In this document: positions 8,888 through 16,582 of the stretch, piece by piece | Layout: each line of letters opens with the position of its first letter | How positions within the stretch are numbered: position 1 is the first letter of the stretch | Origin: CAZKFG01 sp964551985 | GTDB taxonomy: Bacteria > Bacillota > Negativicutes > Acidaminococcales > JAISLQ01 | Assembly (NCBI GenBank): GCA_964551985.1 | Contig: CAZKFG010000001.1 | Location: 62,001-126,000 of the forward strand | Length of the DNA stretch: 64,000 bases | Direction: 5' to 3' | The notes under the pieces: generated by a model | Database searches by the model: none | What the model was told of the DNA's origin: nothing | What the model saw: the letters and a program-made list of their open reading frames with translations, nothing else | Position numbers and translations under genes: made by a program

Positions 8888-9904
8888 CTACTTTTGACTT
8901 GCTTTAACTTTTTGTAAAAATTCTTCTCCAACAACTTTACCAAGTTTTTCATAAACTGGTATTACCGCTTTAACCCAAGTCTCTTTTTGTTCACTAGTTA
9001 AAATATATACTTGACCACCTTTTTGTTTAATTTCTTCAACTGCTTTTTTACTTGCTTCATCAACAACTTCATGATGCTTTTTCTCAGCATCCTTCATGTG
9101 TTTTAAAACTTTAACTTTGATATCATCTGGTAATCCTTCTAAAAATTTTTTGTTAGCCAATTGGGTAATAACCGTAGAATGAACAAATGCATCAAGATAA
9201 TACTTTGTAACCTCAAATAAATTTCTCTCTTTTACAGAAACAGGTCCAATATCAGCTGCATCAATCATTCCTCTTTGCATAGCAACAAAAATGTCTCCAG
9301 CTGGCAAATCCACAGGAGAGGCACCAACTGCAAGCCATGTCAATGAACCATCGCCCAAGCTTCTAACCTTAAGACCTGTGGCATCTTGAGGTAAGACAAC
9401 TTGTTTTCCATTTGTAATAATACTGTATGGCCCAGTAGCGGCAGAGGCTAAACACACAATACCCTTTTGTTCTAGTGGCTGCCAAATTTCTTTTGCTAAA
9501 TCACTTGTTAAAAATTTATTCATAGAGTTAACATTATTAAATAAAAATGGTAAATCAAATGTAGTAACCTTAGGGCTTATAGCTGCTAGATACCAGTTTG
9601 CCAGTGAAATCATCTCTACATCGCCTCTGGCAACAGCATCTAATGCTTCAGCAGGTTTATAAAGCTGTGAAGCTGGATATAGCTTTACCGTAACCTTCCC
9701 TTTTAATTCAGGATCAGCATCAACTAATTTTTTAAAAGTTTCTGGTACAACTGACATAGTACCATTTGCTGGCATGTCATAAGACCAGCGTATTTCGATT
9801 GCTTTTGTTTTTTTCTCACTACCACCACACCCAATAAAAAGCATAGAAATCAGCAAACAAACCACCATAGACACTAATGTTTTTTTATTTTTGAAAAGAA
9901 TCAT
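8888..9904 (-). CDS. dctP: TRAP transporter substrate-binding lipoprotein (DctP family), system 1
   Basis: A second DctP-type solute receptor, 338 residues, clearly different in sequence from its neighbour. The start MILFKNKKTLVSMVVCLLISM with lipobox FIGC is preceded by AGGAGG. The family arginine is in GLKVRSLG, and the region LPAGDIFVAMQRGMIDAADIGP is the typical hinge and binding-site stretch. It follows the dctM of system 1 and precedes the dctP of system 2. Confidence 0.94.
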   Translation of the reverse strand: MILFKNKKTLVSMVVCLLISMLFIGCGGSEKKTKAIEIRWSYDMPANGTMSVVPETFKKLVDADPELKGKVTVKLYPASQLYKPAEALDAVARGDVEMISLANWYLAAISPKVTTFDLPFLFNNVNSMNKFLTSDLAKEIWQPLEQKGIVCLASAATGPYSIITNGKQVVLPQDATGLKVRSLGDGSLTWLAVGASPVDLPAGDIFVAMQRGMIDAADIGPVSVKERNLFEVTKYYLDAFVHSTVITQLANKKFLEGLPDDIKVKVLKHMKDAEKKHHEVVDEASKKAVEEIKQKGGQVYILTSEQKETWVKAVIPVYEKLGKVVGEEFLQKVKASQK

Positions 9905-9922
9905 TTTTCTCCCTCCTAAATT

Positions 9923-11200
9923 TTATATTTTTGATGGTAACCAAGTGCTAAGCTCTGGCACCATTATAATAACTGCTAAAATTAACAACATGACAATAAC
10001 ATAAGGTAAAGCTCCTTTAGCGACCTCCGATACAGGTGTACCTGTAGAGCCAGACAATGCAAATAAATTCATTCCAATAGGTGGTGTTATAGTACCTATC
10101 TCCATATTAATAGTATAAATAACAGCAATATGAAGTGGTTCAAATCCTAGTTGAATCAAAACAGGATATAAAATAGGAATAGTAACTAACATTATCGAAA
10201 TGACATCTAATAAGCAGCCTAAAAACAACAGTAAGACATTTACAGCTAACATAAACACTATAGGCGATAATCCTATTCCAATAATCCATTCAATTATCTC
10301 ATTAGAAACTTGACTTATTGTAATTATGTAGGCAAAAACCATAACACCACTAAAAACAACTAATATTTGAGATGATGCCACAGCCCCTTCAGCGAATATT
10401 TCGGGAATATCTTTTAGCTTAATTGTTTTGTAATAAAAAACAGTTATAGCAAGACAATATGCAACACCAATAGCAGCACTCTCGTCAGCAGTAAAAATAC
10501 CACCATAAATACCACCTATTATTATGGTTGGCGCAAGCAAAATCAAAAATGATTCTTTAAAAGTAAGCACTATTTCATTTAATGACACTGGTTCTTTAAC
10601 GTGGCTTTTTACTCTCTTATTAGATGCCCAGAAAAAAGTAAAAATTGCCAAAACTGATGTTGCAAAAATACCTGGTAAAAAACCTGCCATAAAACATTTA
10701 CCAATAGATTGCTCTGTTATGCTACCATAAATAATCATTGTTAAACTAGGCGGAATTAAAATACCCAATGTTCCACCCGTAGCCAAAATGCCGCAAGTAA
10801 ATCCTTTATCATAACCATATTTAACCATATATGGCAATAAAATCATTCCTAGTGCTGCTGCATTAGCAAGGCTCGAACCGCTTATAGCTGCAAAAACAGC
10901 GCTTGTAATAATTGCCGCTATGCCAAGACCGCCACGTAAATTTTTAAATAAGCTATTAGCAAATTCAAACATATATTTTACTAGCAATCCCTTGGACATT
11001 ATAACTCCAACAATAATAAACAAAGGCAAAGCAACAAGTGAAAAATTATTTAAAGAACTATACATTATATGTGAAATTGTTGTTATAGAAGAAAAATCAA
11101 ACATATAAAAACAAATAGCTGAAGTAAGCGCTGCACTAAAAGCTACTGGGAAACCTGTAAGCAACAAAAATAAAAAAATACACAAAACAGTTAAAATCAT
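9923..11200 (-). CDS. dctM: TRAP transporter large permease subunit (DctM family), system 1
   Basis: A 425-residue multi-helix permease with the DctM patterns GSSLANAAALGMI, GILIPPSLTMIIYG and GTITPPIGMNLF. Its ATG overlaps the stop of the upstream dctQ as ATGA, so the two subunits are translationally coupled. GAGGTG precedes the start. It belongs with the first DctP protein downstream. Confidence 0.95.
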   Translation of the reverse strand: MILTVLCIFLFLLLTGFPVAFSAALTSAICFYMFDFSSITTISHIMYSSLNNFSLVALPLFIIVGVIMSKGLLVKYMFEFANSLFKNLRGGLGIAAIITSAVFAAISGSSLANAAALGMILLPYMVKYGYDKGFTCGILATGGTLGILIPPSLTMIIYGSITEQSIGKCFMAGFLPGIFATSVLAIFTFFWASNKRVKSHVKEPVSLNEIVLTFKESFLILLAPTIIIGGIYGGIFTADESAAIGVAYCLAITVFYYKTIKLKDIPEIFAEGAVASSQILVVFSGVMVFAYIITISQVSNEIIEWIIGIGLSPIVFMLAVNVLLLFLGCLLDVISIMLVTIPILYPVLIQLGFEPLHIAVIYTINMEIGTITPPIGMNLFALSGSTGTPVSEVAKGALPYVIVMLLILAVIIMVPELSTWLPSKI

Positions 11201-11706
11201 TTGCTGATCACCTCTGTTTTCTTTTCATTCTTTGCTATATACAATGTTGAAAAAAACAACTCTATAAACCTTATAGTAAATAAAAATCCACCTAACGGCA
11301 TAATCATATATGGAATCCATAGAGGTGTTTTGGCTAAAGAAGTAGAAGTTACACCAGTCGAATACGCGTGTATCATTAAATTTGTGCCGCTGTAAGTTAA
11401 AAGCACACTGAAAATAACACCTAGTGCAATATTAAAAAAATCAAAATACAGTTGCCATTTAGGACTTAACATATCAACCAGAACGGATAATCGAATATGT
11501 TTGCTTTTCTTTATTACTTGACTTGCCCCCAAAAAAGTAGACCAAATTGTAAAAAAAATTATAAATTCCTTAGCCCAATAAAAAGATGTGTTAAAACATA
11601 GCCTTGCAATAACTTCAATAAAAGTAAGTAAAAATGCACCAAAAATTGTTATCATTGCAATTTTTCTTTCAATATTGTCCCAAACATTAATGATATTATT
11701 TATCAA
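11197..11706 (-). CDS. dctQ: TRAP transporter small permease subunit (DctQ family), system 1
   Basis: A 169-residue four-helix DctQ protein (pattern FIEVIARLCFNTSFYWAKEF, then HIRLSVLVDML). It starts at a TTG (11706) seven nt after GGGGGG. It is the first gene of the six-gene TRAP operon and lies about 53 nt after the start point predicted from the sigma-54 promoter. Confidence 0.92.
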   Translation of the reverse strand: MINNIINVWDNIERKIAMITIFGAFLLTFIEVIARLCFNTSFYWAKEFIIFFTIWSTFLGASQVIKKSKHIRLSVLVDMLSPKWQLYFDFFNIALGVIFSVLLTYSGTNLMIHAYSTGVTSTSLAKTPLWIPYMIMPLGGFLFTIRFIELFFSTLYIAKNEKKTEVISK

Positions 11707-11769
11707 TATTTAGCCCCCCAACTTTTTAAAATGCAAATACAATACATTTAACACTACATCTAATAATTA

Positions 11770-11785
11770 AGCAAATTTCATGCCA
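11770..11785 (-). promoter_or_regulatory. Sigma-54 promoter of the TRAP operon
   Basis: On the minus strand the sequence is TGGCATG-AAAT-TTGCT, one base from consensus with exact GG-to-GC spacing. It is nearly identical in both boxes to the promoter of the aconitase-X operon at 4066-4081. Transcription should start near 11759. Confidence 0.9.
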
Positions 11786-11908
11786 ACTAATATATTAAAG
11801 CTGTAAAAGCAACTACTAGCAAACTCTATTTTCTATTTTTATATTTTTTATACAAACTCTTACTTATAGATATAAGTTGCATCATAATAATACTAAATAA
11901 TGTTTTAA

Positions 11909-11924
11909 AAATTTTATAAAATTT
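11909..11924. promoter_or_regulatory. AT-rich palindrome upstream of the TRAP sigma-54 promoter
   Basis: AAATTTTATAAAATTT is a perfect 16-nt palindrome centred about 132 nt upstream of the -24 element. It shares the AAATTTTA core with the palindrome at 4184-4204, which has a comparable position relative to its promoter. It is a candidate enhancer site only. Confidence 0.3.
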
Positions 11925-11970
11925 ATACTAATTTAGAATTTTTTGAATATAATAAAAATTGATTAAAACA

Positions 11971-12007
11971 AAAAGTATATTTCAAGATATTATTGAAATA
12001 TACTTTT
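11971..12007. terminator. Long AT-rich hairpin
   Basis: AAAAGTATATTTCAA pairs perfectly with TTGAAATATACTTTT around a 7-nt loop. T-rich sequence follows on both strands, so it can terminate in either direction. It may insulate the TRAP promoter from groEL read-through. No gene can be supported between here and 12,195. Confidence 0.6.
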
Positions 12008-12101
12008 ATATTATTTTTTATTGCTAGACTTTAAAACTATTAAAGCTATAGTAGATAAAGTTACAATTATAAAATTATATTTACATATAACCAAAGAAAT
12101 G

Positions 12102-12148
12102 AAAAAAGCGACCTCCCAAAAGTTTTCTAAACTAATGGAAGGTCTACT
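12102..12148 (-). terminator. Probable second terminator behind groEL
   Basis: On the minus strand GACCTTCC pairs with GGGAGGTC with one mismatch, enclosing a smaller stem, and the structure ends in CGCTTTTTT. It is a backup to the stronger hairpin at 12196-12229, or a remnant of a lost gene's terminator. Confidence 0.5.
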
Positions 12149-12195
12149 TTAAAATTTTCTATTTGGTCAAAATGTGGTCAAACGAACTTTTGATT

Positions 12196-12229
12196 AAAAT
12201 AAACCTTGGCTTAATGCAAGGTTTATTTT
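12196..12229 (-). terminator. Terminator of the groES-groEL operon
   Basis: AAAATAAACCTTG pairs over 13 bp with CAAGGTTTATTTT around an 8-nt loop, four nt behind the groEL stop codon. Confidence 0.8.
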
Positions 12230-12233
12230 ATTT

Positions 12234-13868
12234 TTACATCATGCCGCCCATACCACCCATGCCGCCCATACCACCCATTGGAGGCATTGGAGCATCTTTT
12301 GATGGTTTGTCAGCAATTAAGCTCTCTGTTGTTAAAATCATTGCAGCAATACTTGCAGCGTTTTGCAAAGCTGAACGAGTTACTTTCGCTGGGTCAACAA
12401 TGCCTGCAGCAATCATATCTTCGTATTTTTCAGTAAGTACGTTAAAGCCCATACCTTTGCCTTTAGCTTTTACATTTGCTACAACAACTGAACCTTCTAA
12501 GCCAGCATTGTTAGCAATTTGGCGAACAGGTTCTTCGATAGCACGGAAGACTATTTCTACACCTGTTTTTTCGTCACCAGTTACTTTAATAGTGTTTAGT
12601 GATTTTTGAATGTTAATTAGAGTTGCACCACCACCTGCAACAATACCTTCTTCAACTGCTGCACGTGTTGCGTTTAGAGCATCTTCAATGCGTAGTTTTT
12701 TCTCTTTAAGTTCTACTTCTGTTACAGCACCAACTTTAATAACTGCAACGCCACCAGATAGTTTAGCTAGTCTTTCTTGTAGTTTTTCACGATCAAAGTC
12801 AGATGTTGTCTCTTCAATTTGCGCTTTTATTTGTCCAACTCTTGCATCAATAAGTACTTTTTCGCCATTACCATCAACAATTGTTGTAAGTTCTTTATTA
12901 ACGCGAACTTGTCTAGCGCGACCAAGATCTTCTAGGTCTACACTGTCTAGTTTTCTGCCAACTTCTTCAGAAATTACTGTGCCGCCTGTCAAAATAGAAA
13001 TATCTTCAAGCATAGCTTTTCTTCTATCACCAAAGCCAGGAGCTTTTACTGCAACTGCTTTAAATGTTCCGCGCAATTTGTTTACAACTAGTGTTGCTAA
13101 CGCTTCTCCTTCTACGTCTTCAGCAATGATTAGTAGCTCTCTACCTTGTTGTACAACTTTTTCTAATACTGGAAGTAAATCATTTATTACATTGATTTTT
13201 CTATCAGTGATTAAAATGTATGGATCATTTAAAATTGCTTCCATTTTATCTGGGTCTGTTGCCATGTATGGTGAAATATAACCACGATCAAATTGCATAC
13301 CTTCAACTATTTCAAGTTCTGTACCCATAGTTTTGGATTCTTCAACAGTGATTACACCATCTTTACCGACTTTATCCATAGCATCGGCAATCAAGCCTCC
13401 AATATCACTATCTGCAGCAGAGATTGAGGCTACTTGTGCAATAGCTTCTTTGGATTCTACTTTTTTAGCAACTGTTTTAATTTCCTCAACTAGAGTATCA
13501 ACTGCTAGTTGGATACCTTTTTTAACTATCATTGGGTTTGCACCGGCAGCAACGTTTTTCATACCTTCTCTAACCATTGCTTGTGCTAAAAGTGTTGCCG
13601 TTGTTGTACCGTCACCTGCTACGTCATTAGTTTTTGTAGCAACTTCTTTTACAAGTTGAGCGCCCATATTTTCAAACGGATCTTCAAGTTCTACTTCGCG
13701 AGCGATTGTTACTCCATCGTTAGTAATTGTTGGTGCACCGAATTTTTTATCTAGTACTACATTACGACCTTTTGGCCCTAGTGTTACTTTTACAACATCA
13801 GCTAAAGCGTTCACTCCACGCTCTAAGCTACGACGTGCTTGTTCATCAAATATAATTTGTTTTGCCAT
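12234..13868 (-). CDS. groL: Chaperonin GroEL (Hsp60)
   Basis: The 60-kDa subunit of the cytosolic ATP-dependent folding chamber, 544 residues, the usual length. It begins AKQIIFDEQARRSLERGVNAL, has the ATP-binding stretches VTLGPKGRNVVL and AGDGTTTATLLAQ, the signature AAVEEGIVAGGGATL, and ends with the flexible GGM repeat tail. GGAGGT precedes ATG 13868. It follows groES in a two-gene operon controlled by the CIRCE element. Confidence 0.99.
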   Translation of the reverse strand: MAKQIIFDEQARRSLERGVNALADVVKVTLGPKGRNVVLDKKFGAPTITNDGVTIAREVELEDPFENMGAQLVKEVATKTNDVAGDGTTTATLLAQAMVREGMKNVAAGANPMIVKKGIQLAVDTLVEEIKTVAKKVESKEAIAQVASISAADSDIGGLIADAMDKVGKDGVITVEESKTMGTELEIVEGMQFDRGYISPYMATDPDKMEAILNDPYILITDRKINVINDLLPVLEKVVQQGRELLIIAEDVEGEALATLVVNKLRGTFKAVAVKAPGFGDRRKAMLEDISILTGGTVISEEVGRKLDSVDLEDLGRARQVRVNKELTTIVDGNGEKVLIDARVGQIKAQIEETTSDFDREKLQERLAKLSGGVAVIKVGAVTEVELKEKKLRIEDALNATRAAVEEGIVAGGGATLINIQKSLNTIKVTGDEKTGVEIVFRAIEEPVRQIANNAGLEGSVVVANVKAKGKGMGFNVLTEKYEDMIAAGIVDPAKVTRSALQNAASIAAMILTTESLIADKPSKDAPMPPMGGMGGMGGMGGMM

Positions 13869-13888
13869 TATTTATACCTCCATAACCT

Positions 13889-14173
13889 TTATTCTACAAT
13901 AGCTAGAATATCTCTTTCACTTAAAATTAGATATTCTTTATCATCAAGTTTAACTTCTGTACCAGCATATTTTGAGAAAATTACTTTGTCGCCAGCTTTA
14001 ACTTCTACTGGGACTTTTTGTCCGTTTTCTAAAATTTTTCCTGAACCTACAGCAACAATTTTACCTTCTTGTGGTTTTTCCTTAGCTGTATCTGGTAAAA
14101 CGATACCGCTTTTGGTTTTTTCCTCCTTTGCAAGAACTTCAATAATAACTCTGTCTGCAAGCGGTTTTAACAT
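13889..14173 (-). CDS. groS: Co-chaperonin GroES (Hsp10)
   Basis: The 94-residue lid of the GroEL chamber. It shows the canonical start LKPLADRVIIEVLAKEEKT, the mobile loop KTKSGIVLPDTAKEKP and the roof segment, and ends DILAIVE. GGAGGG precedes the ATG. It is first in the heat-shock operon. Confidence 0.99.
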   Translation of the reverse strand: MLKPLADRVIIEVLAKEEKTKSGIVLPDTAKEKPQEGKIVAVGSGKILENGQKVPVEVKAGDKVIFSKYAGTEVKLDDKEYLILSERDILAIVE

Positions 14174-14211
14174 TCTTATTTCCCTCCTGAAATTGTTTTA
14201 ACATTTAATTG

Positions 14212-14238
14212 TTAGCACTCATCTTAAAGGAGTGCTAA
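14212..14238 (-). promoter_or_regulatory. CIRCE operator (HrcA binding site)
   Basis: TTAGCACTC and GAGTGCTAA are exact consensus half-sites separated by 9 nt. It lies immediately after the predicted transcription start, so HrcA binding would block groES-groEL expression until heat stress. Confidence 0.98.
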
Positions 14239-14248
14239 CCTAATTACT

Positions 14249-14277
14249 ATAATACAAAAAAGCTAAAAAAAAATCAA
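14249..14277 (-). promoter_or_regulatory. Sigma-70-type promoter of groES-groEL
   Basis: On the minus strand TTGATT and TATTAT are 17 nt apart, with the start point near 14242, just before CIRCE. The -35 box is inside the tsaD terminator hairpin. Confidence 0.7.
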
Positions 14278-14307
14278 CTGATTTTTTAAAAAAACAATTG
14301 ATTTTTT
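14268..14307 (-). terminator. Terminator of the tsaE-tsaB-rimI-tsaD operon
   Basis: AAAAAATCAACTG pairs with CAATTGATTTTTT with one mismatch, and a run of nine T follows on the minus strand. Confidence 0.6.
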
Positions 14308-14330
14308 TATTTTATTTACTAATTATAGTT

Positions 14331-14361
14331 TTATCCACAGTTATCCACATAGTTATCAACA
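14331..14361. other. DnaA-box cluster
   Basis: Two exact TTATCCACA boxes (14331-14339 and 14341-14349) lie 10 nt apart, followed by TTATCAACA at 14353-14361. An inverted near-match TGTGGATAT is at 14423-14431. The adjacent 14281-14330 is almost pure A/T. Spacing in phase with the helix suggests cooperative DnaA binding. There is no dnaA or dnaN gene nearby, so this is more likely a titration or regulatory site than the origin. Confidence 0.7.
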
Positions 14362-14437
14362 AGTATTTATCTTGATTTACCAATGCTTTTGGCAATTATA
14401 AACAAATATACAGATGTTTGCCTGTGGATATATTAGT

Positions 14438-15457
14438 TTAATTACAAACAAGAGAAAGCGATGGTACAGCATTTAAATTTAAAGCACTAAATTTATCCTC
14501 TTTAAACATATAATAAGCCCTACAGCCTATCATGGCTGCGTTATCTGTGCAAAGTAGTGTCGGAGGGTAATAAAGCTTGGCATCCATTTTCACAAGATGA
14601 TCTTGCATTTCTAATCGCAATTGATTGTTCGCGCTAACGCCACCAGCTAAAACCAACTTTTTCAACCCCGTCTCTTTTAATGCCGTAACCGCCCTATCAC
14701 AAAGCACATCTATTACTGCCGCTTGAAAACTTGCCGCTATATCTTTGTCATTTAGTTGCATATTTGCTTGTTTTGTATTATGCAAATAGTTAATAGCAGA
14801 TGATTTTAAGCCGCTAAAACTAAAATTATGCTTATCCGCCTTCATCGCCCTTGGAAAATCAATAGCCTTTTTATTACCACCCAAAGCTAATTTTTCTATT
14901 TGAGGACCACCAGGATATGGCAAATTCATTACTCTTGCTATCTTATCAAAAGCTTCACCAGCAGCATCGTCTAGTGTCTTTCCAAGTAATTCAAAGTTAT
15001 TATAATCATCAACTGTGATTAGCAAAGTATGTCCACCAGAAACAACCAAAGAAATAAAGGGAGGCTCAAGTTCCTTGTATTCAATAAAATTAGCAAATAT
15101 ATGTGCCTGCAGGTGATTTACACCTATTAGAGGTTTGTTTAAACTATAAGCTAATCCCTTAGCTGCCGCAATTCCCACTAAAAGAGCCCCCACAAGTCCT
15201 GGTCCATAAGTTACTGCTATAGCGTCTATTTGTTCGAGCTTTATTTTTGCTTGTTCTAAAGCCATGTCAATTACCGGCAGTATCTGTTTGACATGATGTC
15301 TTGAGGCTATCTCTGGAACTACACCGCCAAATTTTTGATGAATTGGTATTTGTGAAGAAATTATATTGGACAAAACTTCTCGCCCATTTACAACCACTGC
15401 CGCGCTCGTTTCATCACAACTTGTCTCTATTGCTAAAATATAAGTATCTTTTCGCAT
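14438..15457 (-). CDS. tsaD: tRNA threonylcarbamoyladenosine transferase TsaD
   Basis: Transfers the threonylcarbamoyl group to A37 of ANN-decoding tRNAs with TsaB and TsaE. The protein is 339 residues, typical. It shows ILAIETSCDETSAAVV at the start, the metal-binding HLQAH motif (GVNHLQAHIFANF), VVSGGHTLL, and the C-terminal LCTDNAAMIG with its metal-ligand Asp. It is the last gene of tsaE-tsaB-rimI-tsaD, starting 11 nt after rimI. Confidence 0.98.
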   Translation of the reverse strand: MRKDTYILAIETSCDETSAAVVVNGREVLSNIISSQIPIHQKFGGVVPEIASRHHVKQILPVIDMALEQAKIKLEQIDAIAVTYGPGLVGALLVGIAAAKGLAYSLNKPLIGVNHLQAHIFANFIEYKELEPPFISLVVSGGHTLLITVDDYNNFELLGKTLDDAAGEAFDKIARVMNLPYPGGPQIEKLALGGNKKAIDFPRAMKADKHNFSFSGLKSSAINYLHNTKQANMQLNDKDIAASFQAAVIDVLCDRAVTALKETGLKKLVLAGGVSANNQLRLEMQDHLVKMDAKLYYPPTLLCTDNAAMIGCRAYYMFKEDKFSALNLNAVPSLSLVCN

Positions 15458-15467
15458 TTTTATCCTC

Positions 15468-15923
15468 TTACAGCAAATCTTTTTTCATTAGTATAGCATC
15501 TTCATTATTATCCACATAATATCCACGCCTTGAACCAATAACTTCAAAACCAAAATATTTATATAGATTTTGTGCGACTTGGTTTGATTTTCTAACTTCC
15601 AAAAAAATCACTTCTGCTTTTTTTTCAATCGCTAAATCAATTAATTTTTGAACAAGTTGTTTGCCAAGCCCTCTACCGTGCAACTTTGTCTTTAAACCGA
15701 TGTTTGTTACATGGGCTTCACCAATTATCAGCCAAAACCCAGCATAAGCGACAATTTCATCATCATAAGAAAGTACTATATAGTTAGCTAATGGATTAGC
15801 CATCTCTTCTTGAAATATCGCTTTTGTCCACAAGCCTTTTAAAGCATCTTTTTCTACTTGCAACACGCTGTCTATATCTTCTTGTTGCATTATTTTAAAT
15901 TGGCATTGTTTTTCTTGTCCCAT
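15468..15923 (-). CDS. rimI: Ribosomal-protein-S18-alanine N-acetyltransferase RimI
   Basis: A 151-residue GNAT acetyltransferase. The acetyl-CoA loop reads TKLHGRGLGKQLVQKL (the Q/RxxGxG/A-type loop), followed by LEVRKSNQVAQNLYKYFGFEVIGSRRGYY, which is highly typical of RimI. It overlaps the end of tsaB by 34 nt. Its gene also contains one exact DnaA-box sequence (15508-15516), probably by chance. Confidence 0.93.
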   Translation of the reverse strand: MGQEKQCQFKIMQQEDIDSVLQVEKDALKGLWTKAIFQEEMANPLANYIVLSYDDEIVAYAGFWLIIGEAHVTNIGLKTKLHGRGLGKQLVQKLIDLAIEKKAEVIFLEVRKSNQVAQNLYKYFGFEVIGSRRGYYVDNNEDAILMKKDLL

Positions 15924-16582
15924 AATATTTCCGCTTCCGATTTTTTTACATAATAAGGCTCTAATTCAAACATATCATCAATGTCATTTTGCTTTATTCT
16001 TTCATAGCCTAAAATAGCAATGCTTTTAGCACAAGGCTTTATTAATTGCTTTGGTGCTAAAAATACATTTTCAGGCAAAACAATATCATTTTTTACATCA
16101 CCAAGCAAAAAACATTTTTCATCAAATCCAGATAAAGTGTCCAATGCCTCTTGGTAAGTTTTGAGTTGCATTGGCGCAACCTGCATTAATTTATCTTCCC
16201 ATTTATAGATAGTTTGATAAAAATTTCCCTTTTGTCCATCAATGAGTGGAGACAAAAAAGAGTTAAAGACAGGCATATTATATGCTAAAGAAAGCATGGT
16301 ATCTATTCCTACAATAGGAATTTTCAAAGCATAAGCCATAGTTTTTGCTGTTGCAATGCCTATCCTAAGTCCTGTAAAAGAACCAGGTCCTGTGCTCACA
16401 GCAATACCTGTTAAGTCTTTTGGCATTATATTAGCACTATGGAGTAAAAATTCTATCTGCACCATCATTGTTTGGGAATGGGTAAAACCATTATCTAAAG
16501 CTAGATTTGCCAAAATCTTCTCACCGTTATATAATGCTACCGTACAAACAGTAGTTGATGTATCAACCCCTAAAATCAGCAT
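15890..16582 (-). CDS. tsaB: tRNA threonylcarbamoyladenosine biosynthesis protein TsaB
   Basis: The inactive ASKHA-fold partner of TsaD. It starts MLILGVDTSTTVCTVALYNG, and the motif VSTGPGSFTGLRIG is diagnostic. I use ATG 16582, seven nt after GAGGAG; the frame is open further upstream inside tsaE but without a ribosome-binding site. It overlaps tsaE by 20 nt, consistent with coupled translation of the t6A complex subunits. Confidence 0.97.
   Translation of the reverse strand: MLILGVDTSTTVCTVALYNGEKILANLALDNGFTHSQTMMVQIEFLLHSANIMPKDLTGIAVSTGPGSFTGLRIGIATAKTMAYALKIPIVGIDTMLSLAYNMPVFNSFLSPLIDGQKGNFYQTIYKWEDKLMQVAPMQLKTYQEALDTLSGFDEKCFLLGDVKNDIVLPENVFLAPKQLIKPCAKSIAILGYERIKQNDIDDMFELEPYYVKKSEAEILWDKKNNANLK

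Noticed and set aside
12029..12112. Small hydrophobic peptide on the minus strand near groEL
   Set aside because: A short TTG-initiated frame ending in a lysine-rich tail can be drawn, but its only purine-rich site is too far upstream and belongs to a terminator stem.
12234..12300. Tandem GGM-coding repeat at the groEL end
   Set aside because: It is the normal flexible C-terminal tail of GroEL, not an independent repeat.
12163..13659. Plus-strand open frames across the groEL region
   Set aside because: They run antisense to groEL and groES, whose protein matches are unambiguous, and they lack ribosome-binding sites and recognisable domains.
14281..14361. Chromosomal origin oriC
   Set aside because: DnaA boxes and an A/T tract are present, but dnaA, dnaN and rpmH are not nearby and the A/T tract is explained by the tsaD terminator.
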